A stretch of 64,000 nucleotides of DNA, taken from positions 45,379 to 109,378 of the forward strand of contig JAOAIP010000045.1 of the NCBI GenBank assembly GCA_026414605.1, written 5' to 3'. Position 1 is the first letter of the stretch; each line of letters begins with the position of its first letter. Source of the DNA: Bacteroidia bacterium. GTDB taxonomy: Bacteria; Bacteroidota; Bacteroidia; B-17B0; Aurantibacillaceae. The translations under genes were made by a program, and so were the position numbers. Positions 57,075 through 64,000 of the stretch are shown here, piece by piece. The notes under the pieces were generated by a model, which ran no database searches, was not told the DNA's origin, and worked only from the letters and a program-made list of their open reading frames with translations.

Positions 57075-57212
57075 AAGTGAAAAATGGGAAATAGAAAATT
57101 TTTTAACTAAAACCTTTAATGATTTATTCCCAAAAATAATTTCTTTACTTTCCAACTTTCTACTTTTCATTTTTCACTTTTCACTTTTTACTAATTCGTT
57201 CTTTGTGGTAAA
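57075..57212 (-). repeat. Dispersed intergenic repeat, copy B (GTTCTTTGTGGTAAA)
   Basis: Its minus-strand reading begins TTTACCACAAAGAAC (57212-57198), identical to copy A at 38271, followed by AGTAAAAAGTGAAAAGTG-type purine units. Within it, the 26 bases at 57075-57100 are an inverted repeat of 57154-57179 with 22 matching positions (AAGTGAAAAATG against CATTTTTCACTT is perfect), giving a long hairpin with a 53-base loop. Confidence 0.65.
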
Positions 57213-57266
57213 AGAAAACCTATTCAGTAGGAAATTAAATTAAAATGATAGACCTGTATAAATTTT

Positions 57267-57860
57267 ATGTTTCACGATAAAAGATTGTTTGTTTATACAA
57301 GGATTTTTTTTGAAATCATATCCAGAAGCATCTTTTATTTTGTTATTATCCTATTGTTTTCTTGTCAAAACAAAAAAGAAGATATCAAAAAATTATCTTT
57401 ACCTACTGAACGTCCTTCTCAAAAATCAAGTGATGTAACATTATTATACAGTGATTCTACAAGATTAAAAGCGATATTAAAAGCATTTAAAATGATTGCG
57501 TATGAAAAAAATCAACAAGATCCATTTGTCTTTTTTCCTGATAGTATAAAAATTATTTTTTTTAATACGCAACAAGTACCAACATCTACACTCACTGCCC
57601 ATCAAGCGGTTTATTTTACAAAAACACAAAAGGCCTATCTTAAATACAATGTCCATTTTATTAATGATAAAAAAGAACATTTAATCACTGAAAATGTATT
57701 ATGGAATCAATCTACTGGTAAAATCACTACTGATAAGCCCGTAAAAATTATTACCCCCACACAAATTATTAATGGAACAGGTATAGAATGCGAAGAAGAT
57801 TTTTCTGATTACACCATCAAAAATATCACAGGAATTATTCAATTAGAACAAGATAAATGA
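57267..57860 (+). CDS. lptC: LptC-like LPS export protein (lipoprotein form)
   Basis: A 197-residue envelope protein with an N-terminal hydrophobic segment ending in a lipobox-like LLFSC (about residue 32), then the beta-strand-rich LptC/OstA fold (STLTAHQAVYFTKTQKAYLKYNVHF, ENVLWNQSTGKITTDKPVKI, GTGIECEEDFSDYTIKNITG). LptC links the inner-membrane LPS export ATPase complex to the periplasmic bridge. Bacteroidota LptC proteins are often lipoprotein-like as here. The downstream small membrane protein and ABC ATPase suggest an envelope operon. Assignment is by fold pattern and context. Confidence 0.78.
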   Translation: MFHDKRLFVYTRIFFEIISRSIFYFVIILLFSCQNKKEDIKKLSLPTERPSQKSSDVTLLYSDSTRLKAILKAFKMIAYEKNQQDPFVFFPDSIKIIFFNTQQVPTSTLTAHQAVYFTKTQKAYLKYNVHFINDKKEHLITENVLWNQSTGKITTDKPVKIITPTQIINGTGIECEEDFSDYTIKNITGIIQLEQDK

Positions 57861-57902
57861 AAATGCTTTTTTTCAACAATAAAACAATCATTAGTAAAAT
57901 CT

Positions 57903-58106
57903 ATGAACCCTATTAAGTTTTTAAGAATCTCTCAAATAGTTTGGTTAATTGCAGGTCTGTTTAGTTTGTTTTGTGTAATATGGATTCAAATTAAACAACC
58001 ATCTACTACTGCTTGGTTTTTTCTTTTAAGTTTTGTTGTCTCAATGTTTATGTATTTTTGGCGGGGATATCAAATTAAAAAATTGAAATCAAAAAATGGA
58101 AAATAA
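57903..58106 (+). CDS. Small two-helix membrane protein of unknown function
   Basis: A 67-residue protein with two hydrophobic helices (about residues 11-29 and 36-52) and a basic tail [15 protein letters not shown], so both ends probably face the cytoplasm. I do not recognise the family. It lies 42 bases after lptC, and its last 11 bases overlap the start of the ABC ATPase gene, which supports real translation and co-expression. Confidence 0.65.
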   Translation: MNPIKFLRISQIVWLIAGLFSLFCVIWIQIKQPSTTAWFFLLSFVVSMFMYFWRGYQIKKLKSKNGK

Positions 58107-58812
58107 ACCAACAATCATACGATTAGAACATCTTTACAAAAGTTATTTTCTTGGCAAAGAAGAAATTCCAGTACTCAAAGACATTAACTTAAAAGTCCAA
58201 AAAAACGAGTATGTTGCCTTAATGGGACCATCAGGTAGTGGAAAATCAACATTGATGAATATCTTAGGATGCCTTGATCAACCCACCAGCGGAAAATATT
58301 TTTTGAATGATATAGATGTCTCAACAATGAACGATAATGAATTGGCACATATTCGTAATAAATTTATTGGTTTTGTATTCCAAACCTTTCATTTACTTCC
58401 CAGAAATACAGCATTAGAAAATGTTGAAATGCCCCTGATTTATGCAGGATTGCCCAAAAAAGAAAGAACAGAAAAAGCCCGTATTGCTCTTGAAAAAGTT
58501 GGATTAGCAGACAGAATGCATCATAAACCCAATGAATTGTCAGGTGGTCAAAGACAACGAGTGGCTATTGCAAGAGCATTAGTAAATCAACCTTCATTGA
58601 TTTTAGCAGACGAGCCAACAGGAAACCTTGATAGTAAAACATCTATTGAAATTATGAATCTTTTAGAACAAATCTATCAACAAGGAAATACAATCGTTTT
58701 AGTAACTCACGAAGAAGATATTTCAAAATATGCAAGACGGATAATTCGCTTAAAAGACGGACAAATTTATGCAGATGAAACTGTGCATCAAGAAATTAAT
58801 AGCCCCAAATAA
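58096..58812 (+). CDS. ABC transporter ATP-binding protein, LolD/MacB type
   Basis: A 238-residue ATPase with Walker [14 protein letters not shown] loop [11 protein letters not shown], signature [15 protein letters not shown], Walker [13 protein letters not shown] and H loop VTHEEDI. The sequence [22 protein letters not shown] is typical of the MacB/LolD/FtsE group that works with FtsX-like permeases on lipoprotein release or efflux. No permease gene is adjacent, so its partner is encoded elsewhere. The start overlaps the preceding small gene by 11 bases. Confidence 0.9.
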   Translation: MENKPTIIRLEHLYKSYFLGKEEIPVLKDINLKVQKNEYVALMGPSGSGKSTLMNILGCLDQPTSGKYFLNDIDVSTMNDNELAHIRNKFIGFVFQTFHLLPRNTALENVEMPLIYAGLPKKERTEKARIALEKVGLADRMHHKPNELSGGQRQRVAIARALVNQPSLILADEPTGNLDSKTSIEIMNLLEQIYQQGNTIVLVTHEEDISKYARRIIRLKDGQIYADETVHQEINSPK

Positions 58813-58876
58813 CAAGTTGTATTTAATTTTTAGTTTATCTTGATAAATATCATTTTTATTTTGCATTGATATTCCC

Positions 58877-58884
58877 TAAATTTG
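58877..58884 (+). promoter_or_regulatory. -7 element TAAATTTG before the TerB-like gene
   Basis: TAAATTTG fits TAnnTTTG, with a TTTG 13 bases upstream (58860-58863). It ends 22 bases before the ATG at 58907. Confidence 0.45.
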
Positions 58885-58906
58885 TCCCTTCAAAAATTTT
58901 AAAGAT

Positions 58907-59299
58907 ATGATTTTAGGAGAAAAATTTTACGAAGCATTAGGCCATCTCTATTATGCTGTTATTAAAGCGGATAAGGAATTTGATAAAGAAGAATTTGCAT
59001 CCGCTATAAAATATATTAGAGATTATTGGTTGCCTTTAGAAGAAAAATTAGATAGTAAAGGCGAAAGTATTGCATTAATTGCAGTGGATACTATTCATAA
59101 TTTAAAAGAAAAAGATGTGCCTGCAAAAGATGCATTAAAAGTTTTCAAAGAATATTACCTTGAAAATCAAAAGCATTTTAGTAGTCATTTAAGACATCAT
59201 ATTCGCAAAACTTGTGAAAAATTAGCAGAAATGAGCCATGGCGTAGATAAACATGAAGCCAAGATTTTGAAGGAAGTAAAAGAGTTGGTTGAAGAGTAA
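58907..59299 (+). CDS. TerB-like small helical protein, function unknown
   Basis: A 130-residue, highly charged all-helical protein with no signal or membrane segment. The opening (FYEALGHLYYAVIKADKEFDKEE) resembles TerB-like tellurite-resistance domains, in which an acidic pair binds metal, but the match is by eye only. It lies between the ABC ATPase and pdhB genes and appears to have its own promoter element. No other ter gene is nearby, so no resistance role is claimed. Confidence 0.7.
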   Translation: MILGEKFYEALGHLYYAVIKADKEFDKEEFASAIKYIRDYWLPLEEKLDSKGESIALIAVDTIHNLKEKDVPAKDALKVFKEYYLENQKHFSSHLRHHIRKTCEKLAEMSHGVDKHEAKILKEVKELVEE

Positions 59300-59320
59300 T
59301 AAATTGCAAAATAATTTTTC

Positions 59321-59328
59321 TACTTTTG
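59321..59328 (+). promoter_or_regulatory. -7 element TACTTTTG before pdhB
   Basis: TACTTTTG matches TAnnTTTG and ends 15 bases before the ATG at 59344. A TTG lies 14 bases upstream (59304-59306). Confidence 0.55.
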
Positions 59329-59343
59329 CATAAAAAATAATTT

Positions 59344-60324
59344 ATGAGAGTCATAGAATTTAGAGAGGCACTAAGAGAAGCAATGTCCGAAGAAATGCGA
59401 AGAGATGAAAGAGTTTTTTTAATGGGTGAAGAAGTAGCAGAATACAATGGTGCCTACAAAGTGAGCAAAGGAATGCTTGCAGAATTTGGACCTAAACGGG
59501 TCATAGATACACCTATTGCAGAACTGGGTTTTGCAGGGATTGGCGTAGGTGCTGCTATGAATGGTTTGCGTCCTATCATTGAATTTATGACATTTAATTT
59601 TTCATTAGTGGCTATTGATCAAGTTATTAACTCTGCCGCTAAAATCCGCCATATGAGCGGAGGACAATTCAGTGTGCCTATTGTCTTTAGAGGACCTACT
59701 GGAAATGCGGGAATGTTAGCACAGCAGCACTCACAAAATTTTGAAAGTTGGTATGCCAATACCCCAGGACTTAAAGTAATTGTACCTTCTACGCCCTATG
59801 ATGCCAAAGGATTATTAAAATCCGCTATTCGTGATGATGATCCTGTTATTTTTATGGAAAGTGAATTGATGTATGGTGATAAAGGCGAAGTGCCCGAAGA
59901 AGAGTATCTTATTCCTATCGGAGTTGCTGATATTAAACGACAAGGAACAGATGTAACTATTGTTTCATTTGGAAAAATTATTAAAGTCGCCCACAAAGCC
60001 GCAGAAGAACTTGAAAAAGAAGGCATCTCGGCAGAAATCATAGATTTGCGTACTGTTCGCCCTATAGATTATCAAACAGTCATTGAGTCCGTCAAGAAAA
60101 CTAATCGTTTGGTAGTAGTAGAAGAAGCATGGCCATTAGGTAATATCTCTACTGAAATTACCTATATGGTACAAAAACAAGCATTTGATTATTTAGATGC
60201 ACCTATAGTGCGTGTTGTATCAGCAGATACACCATTACCGTATGCACCAACGCTCATTCAAGAAGCATTACCAAGTCCTGAAAAAGTTATAAAAGCAGTA
60301 AAGAAAGTTCTTTATAGAGATTAA
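59344..60324 (+). CDS. pdhB: Pyruvate dehydrogenase E1 component, beta subunit
   Basis: PdhB forms, with the alpha subunit, the thiamine-diphosphate enzyme that decarboxylates pyruvate for acetyl-CoA synthesis. The 326 residues match the family from end to end: [35 protein letters not shown] (in two parts), the cofactor-contact region [40 protein letters not shown] and [18 protein letters not shown]. The alpha subunit and E2 genes are not adjacent, which is usual in this phylum. A strong terminator follows. Confidence 0.94.
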   Translation: MRVIEFREALREAMSEEMRRDERVFLMGEEVAEYNGAYKVSKGMLAEFGPKRVIDTPIAELGFAGIGVGAAMNGLRPIIEFMTFNFSLVAIDQVINSAAKIRHMSGGQFSVPIVFRGPTGNAGMLAQQHSQNFESWYANTPGLKVIVPSTPYDAKGLLKSAIRDDDPVIFMESELMYGDKGEVPEEEYLIPIGVADIKRQGTDVTIVSFGKIIKVAHKAAEELEKEGISAEIIDLRTVRPIDYQTVIESVKKTNRLVVVEEAWPLGNISTEITYMVQKQAFDYLDAPIVRVVSADTPLPYAPTLIQEALPSPEKVIKAVKKVLYRD

Positions 60325-60340
60325 GAAATACAAATAGATG

Positions 60341-60366
60341 AAGGTGAGAAAAATTCTCACCTTTTT
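60341..60366 (+). terminator. Rho-independent terminator after pdhB
   Basis: AAGGTGAGAA (60341-60350) and TTCTCACCTT (60354-60363) form a perfect 10-bp stem with loop AAA and a short T run. Confidence 0.88.
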
Positions 60367-60487
60367 CATTTTAAATGATTGGTATTAAACAACGTGTTGC
60401 AACAATAGATATTTGTATTAAATATCCTTGTAAAAAATAGAGTATAATTTTGAATCAAATATAATTTTCAAATTAAACACAAAAAAT

Positions 60488-61288
60488 ATGTATGCAAAAA
60501 CAAAAGATGGATTGAATATCTATTATGAAATAAAAGGCAATACAGAAGCAAAAGAAACAATTATTTTTTTAAATGGTTTGTCTCAAGCCACTGTATCATG
60601 GTATTTTATGTTACCCTGCTTTGAAGACAAATACCGATTGATTTTAATGGATTTTATTTTTCAAGGACAAAGCGATAAAACTGGTGAATGGCGAACATTT
60701 GATCAACACGCTGATGATGTTATTCAAGTTTTGAATGCTACAAATACGCCCAAAGCCATAGTGATTGGTATTTCTTATGGAAGTTTGGTAGCCCAGCATT
60801 TAGCACTCAATCATCCTGAATATGTAAGCAAATTAATACTTTTATCAACATTTGCTCATAAAACACCCTATTTTGAAGCAATTGAATATGCTTGGTGGAA
60901 AGCATTAGAAATAGGAGGTTACTCATTGATGTTTGATATTATGTTGCCAAATGTTTTAAGTGAAAATTATTTTAAAAATCCCTTGATTCCTGTTGAAACA
61001 TTAAGAGAAATAAGACAGCAAAGTAACACAAATAAAGATGCTTTATTTAAGTTAATGAAAGCAACCAAAGAGCGGCCTGATTACAGACAAAAATTAAAAG
61101 AGATTAATATACCAACATTAGTTATTCATGGAGAAAAAGATAATTTAATTACATTATCAATGGGCATTGAAGTTGCCAATCATATACCAAATGCCAAATT
61201 AAAAATCATCCCCGAAGCCGGTCATACCTTGAATATGGAAAAAATAAAAGATGTTTGTGTTGAGATATTAAAGTTTTTAAATGAATAA
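60488..61288 (+). CDS. Alpha/beta-hydrolase
   Basis: A 266-residue cytoplasmic alpha/beta-hydrolase. The nucleophile elbow is GISYG, the acid is likely the Asp in VIHGEKDNLIT, and the histidine is in IPEAGHTLNME. The strand after the oxyanion region reads LMDFIFQGQSD in place of the common DxRGxGxSD, a variation on the usual motif. No substrate can be assigned. A TAATTTTG element at 60445-60452 may be its promoter. Immediately behind its stop begins a reading-frame remnant that resembles the end of the DUF4143 ATPase downstream. Confidence 0.85.
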   Translation: MYAKTKDGLNIYYEIKGNTEAKETIIFLNGLSQATVSWYFMLPCFEDKYRLILMDFIFQGQSDKTGEWRTFDQHADDVIQVLNATNTPKAIVIGISYGSLVAQHLALNHPEYVSKLILLSTFAHKTPYFEAIEYAWWKALEIGGYSLMFDIMLPNVLSENYFKNPLIPVETLREIRQQSNTNKDALFKLMKATKERPDYRQKLKEINIPTLVIHGEKDNLITLSMGIEVANHIPNAKLKIIPEAGHTLNMEKIKDVCVEILKFLNE

Positions 61289-61304
61289 TTGTTTTACATA
61301 TTTT

Positions 61305-61412
61305 GAAAATTTTTTGTTGATAAGTAATTGATTTTCATTAAAAGTGTTGTTAAATTTATGGAGTATTACTCCATAAATTATATTCAATTTATGGAGTGAT
61401 GTTCCATAATTT
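61305..61412 (+). repeat. Structured repeat R1 (ATPase 3'-tail remnant, 13-mer, two palindromes)
   Basis: R1 consists of GAAAATTTTTTG (61305-61316), 10 bases, ATTGATTTTCATT (61327-61339), 13 bases, a perfect palindrome with 12-base arms AATTTATGGAGT / ACTCCATAAATT and a 3-base loop (61353-61379), 6 bases, and a second imperfect palindrome from 61386. In frame with the first block it encodes FENFLLISN and a TGA, matching the end of the ATPase downstream. TAATTTTG at 61420-61427 follows. Confidence 0.85.
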
Positions 61413-61479
61413 TTTGTAATAATTTTGTAGTGTTTAATTTTATTCCGTTTTTCATTCTTTATAATATAATTCTTTTGAT

Positions 61480-61570
61480 AAAATTTTTTTGATAATAAAT
61501 TATTGATAATCAATTAAAATTTATCTTAATTTATGGAGTTATATTCCATAAAATATTAATAATTTATGGA
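61480..61570 (+). repeat. Structured repeat R2 upstream of the ATPase gene
   Basis: R2 repeats R1 without gaps: AAAATTTTTTTG (61480-61491), 10 bases, ATTGATAATCAAT (61502-61514), 13 bases, a palindrome AATTTATGGA ... TCCATAAAA (61528-61554), 6 bases, and half-site AATTTATGGA (61561-61570). A TGA lies at the same offset (61504) as in R1 and R3. The half-site lies directly against the ATPase promoter. The rest of the 323-base gap around R1 and R2 is AT-rich with no gene. Confidence 0.85.
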
Positions 61571-61590
61571 TTATTGTTTTAAATATTTTG

Positions 61591-61598
61591 TATATTTG
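61591..61598 (+). promoter_or_regulatory. -7 element TATATTTG of the ATPase gene
   Basis: TATATTTG fits TAnnTTTG and ends 13 bases before the ATG at 61612; a TTG is 14 bases upstream (61574-61576). The longer start (TTG at 61588) overlaps it. R2 ends only 20 bases upstream, so its palindrome and half-site are well placed to act as operators. Confidence 0.55.
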
Positions 61599-61611
61599 CA
61601 AAAATAAAAGT

Positions 61612-62754
61612 ATGTTTTATCAGCGATATTACAATCTTTCAAAGTTGATTAGTAAAAAGAGAGTACTAATGATTTATGGTCCAAGAAGAGTGGGCAAAAC
61701 CACACTGATTAAGGATTTTTTAAAGACAACGAAACTCAAATATAAATTGGATTCAGGCGATAATATCCGAGTTCAAAGTTTATTTCAGAGAATGGATTTT
61801 GATACTATCAAAGATTATGTAGAAGGTTATGATTTATTGGTGATTGATGAAGCCCAACAAATTAAAGATATTGGACAAACTCTTAAAGTTATTATAGATG
61901 AATTTCCAATGTATGTTATTGTAACAGGTTCTTCTTCCTTTGAAATTTCACACCAAACGGGCGAACCATTAACAGGAAGAAAACGAACATTATTGTTACT
62001 TCCTTTATCTATTCAGGAATTGAGTCAGTATTACAACAAATATGAGTTAAAGCAGCAACTCAATAAATGGATGATTTATGGAATGTATCCTGAGATATTG
62101 AATGCGAAAACCAATAAGGAAAAAATTCAAATATTAAAAGAATTAGTGGACTCTTATTTATTAAAAGATGTTTTTGCATTAGAACGATTAAAGTCGCCTG
62201 CTGTATTATTGGATTTATTGAAATTATTGGCATATCAAATTGGGAATGAAGTTTCTTTAAATGAATTGGCAATGCAAGTAAGAATGGATGTAAAAACGGT
62301 GAGTAGATATTTGGATTTACTTGAAAAATCGTACGTGATAAAAAAGTTTACAGCATTTAGTAAAAACAAACGAAATGAAGTAACATCCAAATCAAAGTAT
62401 TATTTTATAGATGTGGGTATTCGTAATGCCATTATCAATCAATTTGAAAATGTTCAATACAGAAATGATGTAGGTGCATTGTTTGAGAATTTTATCATTA
62501 TCGAGAAATATAAGAATGTGATATACAAAGGGAATTTATCTGAATTACACTTTTGGAGAACCCATCAGCAAAAGGAAATTGATTTGGTTGAATTGAAAGG
62601 TAATAAAATTTTTGCATACGAAATAAAGTGGAGAATAGATAAAAAACGGCAAAAGAACGTCATCCAAAATGCTTTTAATGAATTCAAATCAAACTATAAA
62701 AATTCTGTCTTAAAGATTATTCATTCAGAAAATTTTTTGGACATAATTGATTGA
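61612..62754 (+). CDS. AAA ATPase with DUF4143 nuclease-like C-terminal domain
   Basis: A 380-residue protein of the widespread but uncharacterised ATPase-DUF4143 family. The P-loop is GPRRVGKT (residues 23-30), Walker B is LLVIDEAQ, and a sensor-type segment VIVTGSSSFE follows. A winged-helix part (about 220-250) leads to the C-terminal DUF4143 domain, whose KEIDLVELKGNKIFAYEIKW has the D...ExK spacing of PD-(D/E)xK nucleases. The ATG at 61612 is chosen over TTG at 61588, which lies in the promoter. The gene is bracketed by structured repeats that include copies of its own 3' end (R1, R2, R3), suggesting it belongs to a multi-copy or mobile unit. Function is unknown; DNA binding or a genome-defence role is speculation. 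Confidence 0.87.
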   Translation: MFYQRYYNLSKLISKKRVLMIYGPRRVGKTTLIKDFLKTTKLKYKLDSGDNIRVQSLFQRMDFDTIKDYVEGYDLLVIDEAQQIKDIGQTLKVIIDEFPMYVIVTGSSSFEISHQTGEPLTGRKRTLLLLPLSIQELSQYYNKYELKQQLNKWMIYGMYPEILNAKTNKEKIQILKELVDSYLLKDVFALERLKSPAVLLDLLKLLAYQIGNEVSLNELAMQVRMDVKTVSRYLDLLEKSYVIKKFTAFSKNKRNEVTSKSKYYFIDVGIRNAIINQFENVQYRNDVGALFENFIIIEKYKNVIYKGNLSELHFWRTHQQKEIDLVELKGNKIFAYEIKWRIDKKRQKNVIQNAFNEFKSNYKNSVLKIIHSENFLDIID

Positions 62755-62820
62755 TAATCAATCACTATAATTTAAAATTTATGGAGTTATATTCTATAAA
62801 TTGAATAAAATTTATGGAGT
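62728..62820 (+). repeat. Structured repeat R3, overlapping the 3' end of the ATPase gene
   Basis: R3 begins inside the last codons of the ATPase gene: GAAAATTTTTTG (62728-62739, encoding ENFL), 10 bases including the TGA at 62752, ATTGATAATCAAT (62750-62762), 13 bases, palindrome AATTTATGGAGT ... TATAAATT (62776-62802, one arm mismatch), 6 bases and half-site AATTTATGGAGT (62809-62820). Block order and spacings equal those of R1 and R2. TATATTTT follows at 62841. Confidence 0.87.
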
Positions 62821-62833
62821 AAATGTCTGTATT

Positions 62834-64000
62834 TTATTTATATATTTTCTGATAAATTTTTTCTACATTTTGAAAACTTCTGTGATAAAATGCAATGTTT
62901 CTGATTTTCTGCTGTAACTCTGTTTTATTACTATGGAGAATTTCTTCCATTTCTTTAATTGATTTTATGTAAGATTCCTTCGTTAAATTCTCTATAACAA
63001 CACCTGTTTTATTCTGTTGAATAATATCCGAGTCATCAGAAATATCTCTTGTGATAATTACCGGTAGTCCCATAGCCCAGTATTCGCCATTTTTGATGGG
63101 AGAACAAAATTTTTTTGTATAAACCGGTTTTACAGGGGTAAGTGCAAAATCTGCGATATTCAGATAATCAGGAACTTCATTGTGTGGAACAAATTTTAAT
63201 AAAATATATTTTGATTCTATATTGTGTTTGTGACAGTTATGAAGGATATAATCTTCAGAATGCGAAGATAGAACAATCAATCTGAATTTATCGCCCCAGT
63301 ATTGAACAGCACATTGTATCCATTCAAACACTTCATTTTCAAGATAAATTCCGCCAAATTTTCCCGCATAAATGCCGATTATTTTATTTTCTAAATTTAA
63401 TTTTTTTCTTAGATTAAATCTTTTATTATTGTCAGATTTGAATAGTTCTAAATTGACACAGGCGGGTTTAACAAACCAGTTGTTTTTATCAGGATTAAAA
63501 CTATATCTACTTACCGCATATTCTGTAATCATTTTTTCAGTAGTTGCAATCAGATATTTAGCATGATGAGTCATTTTTTTTTCAAAATAAAAAAGTAAAC
63601 GAAAAGGTAAACTGTATTTTTTCCACTCACCAACTTCTACCATTGCTTCTGCATGTGGTTCATAACTATCAATTATCAATGGTCTTTGGGTAACTATGGA
63701 TAAAATATAACCAAATAAGCCCGCAGGTGTGCACCATGCATGGATGTGAGTAATTTTTTGTGTGAGTATAAAAATGAATAAATAAAAAAGTAGATATGAG
63801 TAATAAAATATGGCTTTTAATCCAAAGGGGATATATCTGAATTGTAAAACTTTTATTTGAGGGTGAGTAAAATTTATATTATCCGTTGTATTTTTGTTTA
63901 ATGTGAGCAAATAAATAGTTGAATTTTCGGGAATATATTTTGAAATAATGTATAAGTATGGAAGTGTATAAGTTTGAATAAGAGCATCATTAAAGTCCCA
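62834..64000 (-). CDS. Glycosyltransferase, GT4-like, N-terminus cut by window edge
   Basis: The frame is open from the stop at 62834 to the last base (388 codons visible) and continues outside; the TTG at 63910 sometimes taken as start is an internal Leu of IYLLTLNK. The visible start, WDFNDALIQTYTLPYLYIIS, is the normal N-terminal region of GT-B glycosyltransferases. Further on are HAWCTPAGLFGYIL, IIDSYEPHAEAMVEVGEW, a hinge, the donor-binding half with IGIYAGKFGGIYLENEVFEW and the late NGEYWAMGLPVIITRDI with its acidic Glu. Such enzymes build surface polysaccharide or LPS. Sugar and acceptor are unknown. It is convergent with the ATPase gene. Confidence 0.85.
   Translation of the reverse strand, partial: WDFNDALIQTYTLPYLYIISKYIPENSTIYLLTLNKNTTDNINFTHPQIKVLQFRYIPFGLKAIFYYSYLLFYLFIFILTQKITHIHAWCTPAGLFGYILSIVTQRPLIIDSYEPHAEAMVEVGEWKKYSLPFRLLFYFEKKMTHHAKYLIATTEKMITEYAVSRYSFNPDKNNWFVKPACVNLELFKSDNNKRFNLRKKLNLENKIIGIYAGKFGGIYLENEVFEWIQCAVQYWGDKFRLIVLSSHSEDYILHNCHKHNIESKYILLKFVPHNEVPDYLNIADFALTPVKPVYTKKFCSPIKNGEYWAMGLPVIITRDISDDSDIIQQNKTGVVIENLTKESYIKSIKEMEEILHSNKTELQQKIRNIAFYHRSFQNVEKIYQKIYK

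Noticed and set aside
57267..57285. Possible parS half-site (TGTTTCACG) near the lptC start
   Set aside because: Only one half of the palindrome TGTTTCACGTGAAACA is present; the other half does not match, and the bases are coding.
61277..61513. 78-residue minus-strand frame between the hydrolase and the ATPase
   Set aside because: Its composition is almost only Asn, Lys, Ile and Tyr from AT-rich DNA, it overlaps the structured repeats R1 and R2, and no family pattern is visible.

Overview
The window is about 64 kb of AT-rich chromosome from a member of the Bacteroidota. The assignment rests on several independent signs: type IX secretion and gliding proteins (a giant SprB-like adhesin with a gliding-type C-terminal domain, two PorP/SprF proteins, a PorE-like OmpA lipoprotein, PorZ and GldJ), the futalosine menaquinone enzyme MqnC, many promoters with the Bacteroidota -7 element TAnnTTTG, and a general lack of Shine-Dalgarno sequences. 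No ribosomal RNA, phage or CRISPR array is visible. I cannot name the genus.

Layout. 1-2412 (minus) is the 5' part of a dabA inorganic-carbon transporter gene that runs off the left edge. 2865-5198 is recQ. 5511-13382 encodes a 2623-residue secreted adhesin built from about 21 SprB-type repeats. 13486-18577 holds a PaaG-like enzyme, a JmjC/cupin protein, threonine aldolase and an M1 peptidase. 18699-25946 runs prfA, a TPR histidine kinase (TTG start overlapping the prfA stop), a low-molecular-weight phosphatase, then porP/sprF and a PD40 protein. 26036-26432 is a non-coding MITE-like element. 26447-30502 (minus) carries an alkyltransferase-like gene, yhhQ, a porE-like gene and anmK. 30700-46873 is mostly housekeeping: an SPFH protein, comEC, dnaB, a 2-hydroxyacid dehydrogenase, ribBA, a thioesterase, ftsH, rsfS, an FMN reductase, a UPF0173 hydrolase, parAB, mqnC and a second porP/sprF. 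46957-48624 is gldJ and 48701-52015 is mfd. A tRNA cluster (Gly, Leu, Leu, Leu) lies at 52168-52761. porZ, an S8 protease, lptC, a small membrane protein, an ABC ATPase, a TerB-like protein, pdhB and an alpha/beta hydrolase follow. The right end has a DUF4143-type ATPase gene associated with three copies of a structured repeat, and a glycosyltransferase that runs off the right edge.

How the genes connect. The secretion and gliding genes are dispersed rather than in one operon: the adhesin would be a cargo of the type IX machinery to which PorP/SprF, PorE, PorZ and GldJ belong. LptC and the ABC ATPase point to envelope biogenesis.

The most unusual features are non-coding: (i) three collinear repeats (61305-61412, 61480-61570, 62728-62820) around the ATPase gene, each made of an ATPase 3'-tail, a conserved 13-mer and two palindromes or half-sites at constant spacing; (ii) the MITE-like element at 26036-26432, with 18-bp terminal inverted repeats and six hairpins with GAA or TTC loops in mirror order; (iii) two copies, in opposite orientation, of an intergenic repeat starting TTTACCACAAAGAAC. 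Several start codons were moved inward from the longest frame because the promoter -7 or -33 element lies on top of the longer start.
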